A DNA stretch of 17,073 bases, taken from assembly GCA_964541725.1 (NCBI GenBank), contig CAZIQG010000021.1, positions 1-17,073 of the forward strand, read 5' to 3'. The stretch comes from JAGOUY01 sp964541725. Lineage in GTDB: Bacteria; Patescibacteriota; Patescibacteriia; 2-12-FULL-60-25. This document shows positions 7,283 to 13,471 of the stretch, one piece after another. The notes under the pieces are model-generated. The model had not been told where the DNA came from and searched no databases. It worked only from the letters and a program-made list of their open reading frames with translations. Position 1 is the stretch's first letter. Each line of letters opens with the position of its first letter. The position numbers were made by a program, and so were the translations under genes.

Positions 7283-7311
7283 TTGCCAACAGGAGAGAAG
7301 TCGTATACACT
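7283..7311 (+). promoter_or_regulatory. Candidate promoter for the sigma factor/DUF5667 unit
   Basis: TTGCCA (7283-7288) and TACACT (7306-7311) are 17 bases apart, which would start transcription near 7318, about 34 nt before the ATG at 7352. A TATAAT at 7253-7258 just after the upstream terminator is a competing -10 box but has no matching -35. Confidence 0.4.
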
Positions 7312-7351
7312 GCCGTCACTGCATTTGTGAGGTTTGTGTTCGGTTCTTCCA

Positions 7352-7924
7352 ATGAACCAACTTGTTGACCAGTATCTTTTATATCGCATTCGTGCCAAGC
7401 GGGATCCAGAAGCTTTTGCCCGCTTATACGATCGCTATGTGACGGCCATCTATCGGTTCGTCTATTTGAAGTTGCCATCTAAAGAGGTAGCCGAGGATGT
7501 CGCCTCTGAAACATTTTTACGTGCTTGGCAATATATCCAGCGAGCGGAGCAAATCGAAAATGTCCGCGCCCTTCTCTATAAAATCGCGCGTAACCTCATC
7601 GCTGACCATTATCGTAAGCAGGAGGGGAGGGAGGTGTCTGTAACGTTTTCCGCCCTTGAAACGTCTCATGTAGGTGAAGGGGATCCCGGTGATAACGAAG
7701 CAGGACGTCTCATGATAGAAGCGCGTGCAGATATTGCCCTGATTTTAGAGCATATCTCCCGCTTAAAAGAAGATTTCCAAGATGTCCTCACCCTGCGCTT
7801 AATCGACGACCTAAGTTTTTCAGACATTGGGAGCGTGCTAGGCAAGACCTCGGGGAATGCGCGCGTCATGTTCCATCGGGCTCTCAAGGCTTTGGACGCC
7901 CTCATGAGTAAAGGGAGTGAGTAA
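7352..7924 (+). CDS. RNA polymerase sigma factor, sigma70 family, ECF type
   Basis: A 190-residue two-domain sigma factor of the extracytoplasmic-function size class. Region 2 covers about 20-63 (AFARLYDRYVTAIYRFVYLK, then VAEDVASETFLRAWQYI), the core-binding and -10 recognition domain. Region 4 covers about 137-183 (LKEDFQDVLTLRLIDDLSFS, then VLGKTSGNARVMFHRALKAL), the -35 recognition helix-turn-helix. Between them is an acidic linker (GEGDPGDNEAG). Region 3 is absent, as is usual for ECF sigmas. I chose the ATG at 7352 because region 2 alignment starts soon after. An in-frame TTG at 7334 would add six residues. It lies 15 bases upstream of the DUF5667 gene, an arrangement expected for a sigma/anti-sigma pair. 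The target promoters are unknown; the surface-protein gene two genes downstream is a reasonable candidate. Confidence 0.92.
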   Translation: MNQLVDQYLLYRIRAKRDPEAFARLYDRYVTAIYRFVYLKLPSKEVAEDVASETFLRAWQYIQRAEQIENVRALLYKIARNLIADHYRKQEGREVSVTFSALETSHVGEGDPGDNEAGRLMIEARADIALILEHISRLKEDFQDVLTLRLIDDLSFSDIGSVLGKTSGNARVMFHRALKALDALMSKGSE

Positions 7925-7939
7925 CATAAGAAGTCTGAC

Positions 7940-9199
7940 ATGAATTTACGTGAATTCCAGCGCAAGCTGCAATCTATCCAAACCATCGAACGCCGGATCA
8001 AGCCAGATCCAGCCTGGGTTTCACGTACGCGTAAGACATTGCTCATGCAGGTCGCAAACACCGTTTCTTCCGAACCCGCCCCGGTTGCCGTCCGCGTCCG
8101 TGAATTCTATCAACGGTTTATCCCTGCACAATGGATGGAGGTCTTGCGTGGTCCTGCGCTTGCAGTCCTATCCGTCATCGTCATCATTGCTGGCGGTTCC
8201 ATCGTTAGTGTATCCGCCGCAGAACAAGCCTTGCCCGGAGATTTTTTCTATCCGATCAAATTAGTTCAAGAGCAAGCCCAGCTCATCCTCACAAAATCGA
8301 AAACAGAAAAGCTGAAACTAAAAACCGGATTCGTAGAGCGTCGTGTCAAAGAAATTCAAGCCATGGCAGCTTCTGATGAACCTAAAAAGAGTGAGCGCAT
8401 CAAAGCAGCGGCGGAAAGTTTGCGTCAAGACCTCGACACCGTAAAAAAACAACTAACAGATGTTTCCAACGCCAAAGAATCGGATGAATCCGTTGCGCAT
8501 GTTGTCGAGGCTGTCAAACTCGTGGATCAAAAAAGCGGAGAAGTCGTAGCCAATCTCAAAGACGTAAGGTCTTCCCTCTCAGAAGATGCGCAGAGCAAGG
8601 TCACCGAAGTAGAAACCGCCGCCGTCGCCACAGGTGTCAAGGCTGTCCAAGTACTGATCGACTCCCATGACCATCCGGATGCGCAAAAACTTCTCACCAC
8701 GGCAGAGCTATCCCTCTCGATTCAGGGAAAAGTAGATGGAATACAAGATCAAATCGCCGCAACCACCCAAAAGATCATTGCTTCCAATCCAAGCTCTGGA
8801 GAAAATGCCACAGGCACGCTCACGATCCTTGCCTCAAGCTCCACAATCGCGGCTATAGATGCCATGGAGGGATCTGCAACCTCCGCTCTTCGTCAAATTA
8901 AGAATGCACAGCTCTCTCTCGATCAAGCGAAGGTCTTCCTTCAGCAAAATAAATTAGATGAAGTAAAAGACAAGCTCGGAGATGCCGCCAAGGCCGTAAG
9001 TGTGGCAGAAACCGTGGCGGATGTCGCGATAAATGCGAATGTGGCCGCTTCTTCTTCAACGTCATTGCTACCCGCTCCGGATGATACCTCTACGAGTTCC
9101 TCGGCAATCCCGGCAAATTCTTCAACCATCCCGATACTCCCCATGAGTTCAAGTACCGCAAGTTCCACGACGAGTAAACTCAGTAAACCGGGAAGCTAG
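7940..9199 (+). CDS. DUF5667 membrane protein, possible anti-sigma partner
   Basis: A 419-residue protein with three parts. A cytoplasmic N-terminal region of about 70 residues (MNLREFQRKLQSIQTIERRI...) precedes one membrane segment at about 72-94 (GPALAVLSVIVIIAGGSIVSV). Right after the membrane lies the DUF5667 signature AEQALPGDFFYPIKLVQE (94-111), with an ERRVKEIQ segment at 133-140. A long, mostly helical extracytoplasmic domain (about 110-365) is rich in Lys, Glu, Ala and Gln. The last 50 residues are a Ser/Thr/Pro/Ala-rich tail. It immediately follows the sigma-factor gene, and its topology is that of membrane-bound anti-sigma factors, but I see no recognised anti-sigma motif (zinc-binding ZAS or RsgI-type), so that role is inference. 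The tail could be a wall-spanning or glycosylated segment. Family membership is fairly secure. Confidence 0.82.
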   Translation: MNLREFQRKLQSIQTIERRIKPDPAWVSRTRKTLLMQVANTVSSEPAPVAVRVREFYQRFIPAQWMEVLRGPALAVLSVIVIIAGGSIVSVSAAEQALPGDFFYPIKLVQEQAQLILTKSKTEKLKLKTGFVERRVKEIQAMAASDEPKKSERIKAAAESLRQDLDTVKKQLTDVSNAKESDESVAHVVEAVKLVDQKSGEVVANLKDVRSSLSEDAQSKVTEVETAAVATGVKAVQVLIDSHDHPDAQKLLTTAELSLSIQGKVDGIQDQIAATTQKIIASNPSSGENATGTLTILASSSTIAAIDAMEGSATSALRQIKNAQLSLDQAKVFLQQNKLDEVKDKLGDAAKAVSVAETVADVAINANVAASSSTSLLPAPDDTSTSSSAIPANSSTIPILPMSSSTASSTTSKLSKPGS

Positions 9200-9438
9200 T
9201 GAAAAAAGCGCATCGTCCTCCACTCATCTTTTGGGCGTAAGAAAGCTACGTCTAAAGGACGAGTGGAGAACGGCTCGACGAACCGTCGAATCGCTTTGCT
9301 CGCTTGTGTTCCGTCTGCATTCCGGTGGACCCTAGAAAGGTCGAATATTGGGTAATAACCAATATGGTCCGCCATTCTTATTCACTCATCTTCCTCCCAG
9401 ATTTTATCGGGAGTAACGAGAACCAAACTAGGTTCATT
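9200..9438 (+). promoter_or_regulatory. Structured leader upstream of the S-layer-like gene
   Basis: This 239-base gap holds several inverted repeats and no gene. CTCCACTC (9218-9225) can pair with GAGTGGAG (9261-9268). CGTC/GACG (9249-9252 and 9258-9261) is a small alternative hairpin. TCGACG/CGTCGA (9275-9280 and 9284-9289) has a 3-base loop. ATATTGG/CCAATAT (9345-9351 and 9359-9365) is enclosed by GGTGGACC/GGTCCGCC (9324-9331 and 9366-9373, one G-T wobble). GAACC/GGTTC (9420-9424 and 9431-9435) lies just before the ATG. The 10-mer CACTCATCTT occurs twice (9221-9230 and 9383-9392). No hairpin is followed by a T run, so it does not look like a standard terminator. I could not place a convincing sigma70 promoter in it. 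Confidence 0.6.
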
Positions 9439-12400
9439 ATGAGTCAACTTCTTAAGAAAACCCTTTCGGGCATCGCTTCCGTCACGACCATTTTGTGGTC
9501 GGTTGGTGGTGGCTTGCTCGCCCTTCCAGGAGCCGCTTCTGCTGCAACGATTGTCGCAGGCGACCTTGTGAAGTCTCCTACCGCTTCTGACGTGTACTAC
9601 TACGCGGCTGACGGTAAGCGCTACGTGTTCCCAAACGAAAAGACCTACAAATCCTGGTACGCTGACTTCTCCACGGTCAAAACGATCACTGGAGCAGAAT
9701 TAGCGGCCCTCCCACTCGGTGCTAACGTAACCATTCGTCCTGGTACCAAGTTGGTAAAAATCACGACTGATCCTAAAGTCTACGCGGTCGCTCCAAACGG
9801 AACGCTTCGCTGGATTGAAACCGAAGCGATCGCTATCGCTTTGTACGGATCTAACTGGGCTCAACGTGTTGTTGATGTACCAGACGGCTACTTCGTGAAC
9901 TACACGGTCGGCGCTTCGGTGTCCTCCGCTGTTCACCCAGACGGCACGGTCATTATGTACTCCGGTTCCTCTGATATGTTCGTTGTATGGGGCGGCCAGA
10001 AGCGCAAGCTTGTTGGCGATGCCTTCAGAATGAACGGATATCAGATGAGCGACGTCATCGTCACTACGGCTTCCTACCCAGCAGGGACGGATGTTGTTGG
10101 TCGCGAAGGCGCGTTAGCAAACACCGTTAACCCAGGCTCGGTTACGCCTCCTGTGGTTGGTGGCTCCCTCATGGTTTCCTTGGCTTCGGACACGCCAGCT
10201 GGCATGACCTTGCCAAAGAACGCTGCGAGCGCCCAACTTGCTAAATTCAACCTCATGGCTGGATCTGGCAGTGTTGTGGTCACGGGCTTGCGCTTCCGCC
10301 GCGTTGGCGTTGGTGCAACGACCGATTTCTCCAATGTCTACTTGTACAATGCTGACGGTACTCGTTTAACGACGGGTCGCACGGTCAATTCCACCACCAA
10401 CATGGTTGAGTTCAACTCGTTGAACTTGAACATTGCGGCTGGTCAGACCGTTTCCGTTGTCGTTGTCGGAGATCTCTCCACACCATCCTCAACGGGTGGT
10501 CAACACTCCTTCGAATTGGTTGACGCAGCTTCAGTGGTCGTAACGGGTGGCTCAACAGTCGCCGGTTCCTTCCCTGTCCGCGGCAACGTCTTCACGGTCG
10601 GTACAGCTTCTGCAGCAACGGTGACGGTTGAACGTGGTAACACGCTTTCCAACCCAAACATCGGTTCTCTCGAAGCTGAAATCGCCAGCTTTAAACTTAC
10701 CTCTAGCTTACGTGACATCGAAGTTCGTCGCGTGACCTTGCTTCAGGCTGGTTCTGTGTCCAACTCGGACCTTACCGACCTTAAGCTCTACCAGGGCACA
10801 ACCTTGGTGGCTACGGCTGCTAGCTTGGTAGGTGACAAGATCATCCTCAACTTTGTTCCTCCTTACGTGATCACAAACGGCACCAGCCGTATCTTCACCT
10901 TGAAGGCAAAGGTTGCAGGCCGCTCTTCTCGCACGATTCGTACCTACGTTGAATACTCAACGGACGTCTACGCAATCGATCGCACCTACAACACGGGAGC
11001 TGCAGCTACGATCACGTCTTACGACGGTGACAGTGGAAGCGCTTCTAGCTGTTCCGGCTCTGAAGAAAGCTGTGTGACGACCCAAGGTGGTCAGCTCACG
11101 GTGACCTTCAATGGTCCTACGGCCATGAACATTGCTCGCGGCGCTCAAGATGTGGTCTTGTACCGCTTCTCTCTTGCGTCCCCAGAAAGCAACCTCGAAA
11201 TCCGCAACGTGCGCTTCAAGATTGCGAGCACAAACGGCGGTCGCGTGCGCGGTAACAGCAGTACCGACTACTTCACCGACATTAAGTTGAAGAACATGGC
11301 AAATGGCCAAACGGTCATGGGTCCAACCTCGTTGGGTTCCGGTACGATCACGACCGATTCCGGTACGATCACGTTGTCTGACTCCTTCAACATCCGTCAG
11401 GGTGAAATCTTAGACCTTGCGATTACGGCTGACTTGGCCAACTCACAAGACTCTGATACGAACTTCTACGTGAATGCGATGGGAAACAGCACGAGCACGT
11501 ACCAAGTGACCTTGGGTCCTTCAACCACGATCTTCGGTTCCACCGACGTTCGCATCACGGACACGGGTGAATACTTGGCAACCACGAAAGTTGTTCCAAA
11601 CTTGGCAATTGCAGGTAACCTCATGACGGTCAAGTCTTCTAGCTTGACGCTCGCTATGTCGGCTACCCCAAGCTCTGGTACGGTGGTCAAGAACTCCTCA
11701 AGCATCCCTGTAGCTGGCTTTAACTTTACGGCTGGTTCTCAGGCTGACAATATCGTCACAGCGATCACCTTGAAAGCTGTTGGTGATACGGATGGTAACT
11801 CCTCCTTCACCTTAGCCGAAGCGGACAACGTCATTACAGGCTGTGGCTTGTATGATGGTGACACGCAAATTGGTCAATCTCGCGCCCCAGACGCCACCAC
11901 GGGTGAAATGGCGATCACGAGCTTGAACCTTCGTATTGCACGCGGTACTTCCAAGACCTTGGTCGCTAAGTGTTCGACGGTTTCCTCCGTCTCTACAGCT
12001 GGCTACCGTGTCGCGGTTGGTATCAGCGCGGTTACGGCACAGGACTCAGATGCAAACACCGTCACGGTGACGCCTCCAAGCACTGTTACCGCTCAATACG
12101 CTGAATCCAGTGCTTCTCGTGTCAACCAACTCGTCATCAGCGGTGGTACGCTCACGATCACGACCAACAGTCTTCGCACCGGTACCATCTTGGTGGCTGG
12201 TACGGACACGTGGCAGGACGTGGCAGGCTACCGTGCAACCGCCCAAAACGAAGATATCCGCATCGAAAAGATCGCGGTGTCCTCAACGGGTGATGCAGCT
12301 AACTTCACGCAGGTCGCCATCGCTATGGATGGTGCGGCCAAAGGATGGGATATCCTCCCAGCTGGCACAATGCGCTACAAGACGATTGACTTCACGGGCA

Positions 12401-13362
12401 GTCCAATCAACGTCATGCGCAACACCTCCGTCAACTTCAACATCTGGGCTAAGCTCGCGGCTACGCAAGCTTCCTCCACGGTGAGCGGTGCGACGTCCGG
12501 TGTGGCTCGTTCCGGAAACTCCTTTACCCTTGGTATTGCCAGCGGTATTGAATCCGGCGATGACGCTTGGAACAGCAACTACCTCGATAAGATGAATGTA
12601 CGCGCCGTCGGTATTGGTTCCGGCAACATTGTGTATGCTACCAGTGCTACGATGCTCACCAACTTGTCTGGGAACACCTTTGTTGTTCGCAAGAGCAAGC
12701 CAACGATCACGCAACAGGCCTTGAGCACGACGACCCTTTCAGCTGGTCAACAAATGGACTTGTACAAGTTCCAGGTGTCGGCTGACGGAGCTGGTTCTAT
12801 CGCGCTTAAGAAGGTAACCTTCGTTGTCAGTGTGTCTACGACCACGGGCAGCAGTCTTACCTTGAGCAACTTCCGCGTCCGCAAGGGCTCTACGGAAATC
12901 TCAACGGATGACGTGATCATCACGGATCGCCACGGCGCAGATGTGGAAGCCCTTAACTTCGGCGCAGCCACCTCCAGCCCACGTATCGTAGTGAACTTCC
13001 TCAGCAGCTCAGGTGGTGAAGAAACGATCTCTGGTTCTGGTACGGTCTACACCTTGGTGGCAACCGTGGCTGGTCCAGTCGTTGCTGGTGACCAAGTCTC
13101 GACCTCTATCGAACGCTCAACCGACATTGCTGCAGGTAACCTCACAGGGTACCTGGGTGGTGACTACGGTGTTGCGATCGCTGGTCGCAGCTTAGAGACA
13201 GGTACGGTTCCTGGTGCTTCCACCTCGACCGCAGCCTTCATCTGGTCAGACCTATCTGAAATCCCACACTCGGATGCGCTTGGTTCCGCTGGTGGTTCAC
13301 GTGATTGGACGAACGGTTATCTCGTTGATGACCTCACCCGATCCCAGAACTTGAGCAGATAA
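9439..13362 (+). CDS. Secreted S-layer-like surface protein with Ig-like repeats
   Basis: A 1307-residue exported protein, the largest in the window. A Sec signal peptide covers about 1-35: Lys6-Lys7, a hydrophobic core, then a GAASAA site. Residues about 40-235 hold three copies of a 60-66-residue module starting near 52 (VYYYAADGKRYVFPNEKTY), 114 (VYAVAPNGTLRWIETEA) and 180 (MFVVWGGQKRKLVGDAF). The rest is six beta-rich, Ig-like repeats starting near 247, 395, 553, 735, 905 and 1081, rich in Thr, Ser, Gly and Val. The end (FIWSDLSEIPHSD, then DWTNGYLVDDLT) resembles C-termini of CPR surface proteins as I remember them. There is no LPXTG, membrane anchor or SLH motif. The first ATG giving a signal peptide is at 9439; the frame runs upstream to 9304 but that part codes nothing sensible. 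The codon choice is much more selective than in neighbours (AAC, TTC, AAG), consistent with very high expression. Confidence 0.9.
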   Translation: MSQLLKKTLSGIASVTTILWSVGGGLLALPGAASAATIVAGDLVKSPTASDVYYYAADGKRYVFPNEKTYKSWYADFSTVKTITGAELAALPLGANVTIRPGTKLVKITTDPKVYAVAPNGTLRWIETEAIAIALYGSNWAQRVVDVPDGYFVNYTVGASVSSAVHPDGTVIMYSGSSDMFVVWGGQKRKLVGDAFRMNGYQMSDVIVTTASYPAGTDVVGREGALANTVNPGSVTPPVVGGSLMVSLASDTPAGMTLPKNAASAQLAKFNLMAGSGSVVVTGLRFRRVGVGATTDFSNVYLYNADGTRLTTGRTVNSTTNMVEFNSLNLNIAAGQTVSVVVVGDLSTPSSTGGQHSFELVDAASVVVTGGSTVAGSFPVRGNVFTVGTASAATVTVERGNTLSNPNIGSLEAEIASFKLTSSLRDIEVRRVTLLQAGSVSNSDLTDLKLYQGTTLVATAASLVGDKIILNFVPPYVITNGTSRIFTLKAKVAGRSSRTIRTYVEYSTDVYAIDRTYNTGAAATITSYDGDSGSASSCSGSEESCVTTQGGQLTVTFNGPTAMNIARGAQDVVLYRFSLASPESNLEIRNVRFKIASTNGGRVRGNSSTDYFTDIKLKNMANGQTVMGPTSLGSGTITTDSGTITLSDSFNIRQGEILDLAITADLANSQDSDTNFYVNAMGNSTSTYQVTLGPSTTIFGSTDVRITDTGEYLATTKVVPNLAIAGNLMTVKSSSLTLAMSATPSSGTVVKNSSSIPVAGFNFTAGSQADNIVTAITLKAVGDTDGNSSFTLAEADNVITGCGLYDGDTQIGQSRAPDATTGEMAITSLNLRIARGTSKTLVAKCSTVSSVSTAGYRVAVGISAVTAQDSDANTVTVTPPSTVTAQYAESSASRVNQLVISGGTLTITTNSLRTGTILVAGTDTWQDVAGYRATAQNEDIRIEKIAVSSTGDAANFTQVAIAMDGAAKGWDILPAGTMRYKTIDFTGSPINVMRNTSVNFNIWAKLAATQASSTVSGATSGVARSGNSFTLGIASGIESGDDAWNSNYLDKMNVRAVGIGSGNIVYATSATMLTNLSGNTFVVRKSKPTITQQALSTTTLSAGQQMDLYKFQVSADGAGSIALKKVTFVVSVSTTTGSSLTLSNFRVRKGSTEISTDDVIITDRHGADVEALNFGAATSSPRIVVNFLSSSGGEETISGSGTVYTLVATVAGPVVAGDQVSTSIERSTDIAAGNLTGYLGGDYGVAIAGRSLETGTVPGASTSTAAFIWSDLSEIPHSDALGSAGGSRDWTNGYLVDDLTRSQNLSR

Positions 13363-13400
13363 CCTCTGTCAGAGTCCTGAGTAGCCTTCAAACCGCTACG

Positions 13401-13435
13401 GCAAAACCCCCCGACATTCGTCGGGGGGGTTTTGC
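13401..13435 (+). terminator. Strong Rho-independent terminator after the S-layer-like gene
   Basis: GCAAAACCCCCCGAC (13401-13415) pairs with GTCGGGGGGGTTTTGC (13420-13435), with one extra G bulged and the loop ATTC. The A/T arms make it symmetrical and usable in both directions. It ends the transcript 39 bases after the stop codon and is by far the most stable hairpin seen in the window. Confidence 0.95.
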
Positions 13436-13471
13436 GGTCTGGTCGTTTCTCGTGCTAACGTACCGCTATCT

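Noticed and set aside
9070..9196. Ser/Thr/Pro-rich tail of the DUF5667 protein as a frameshifted separate gene
   Set aside because: The frame is continuous with good codon use up to the stop, and low-complexity tails are common on envelope proteins.
9304..9438. In-frame upstream extension of the surface protein by 45 residues
   Set aside because: The extension has no ATG at its beginning, lacks protein-like composition, lies over the structured leader, and would bury the signal peptide that starts at the ATG at 9439.
11080..12714. Antisense frames within the surface-protein gene
   Set aside because: They are by-products of the strong codon bias on the plus strand and have no start signals or domain features.
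9439..13362. CRISPR-like or tandem DNA repeat across the surface-protein gene
   Set aside because: Repetition is only at the protein-fold level. Short recurring strings such as ACGATCACG reflect biased codons for Thr, Ile and Gly.
13432..13461. TTGCGG and TAACGT as a promoter for the ligase-like gene
   Set aside because: Each box matches only three of six consensus positions and the -35 overlaps the terminator arm, so it is too weak to list as a feature.
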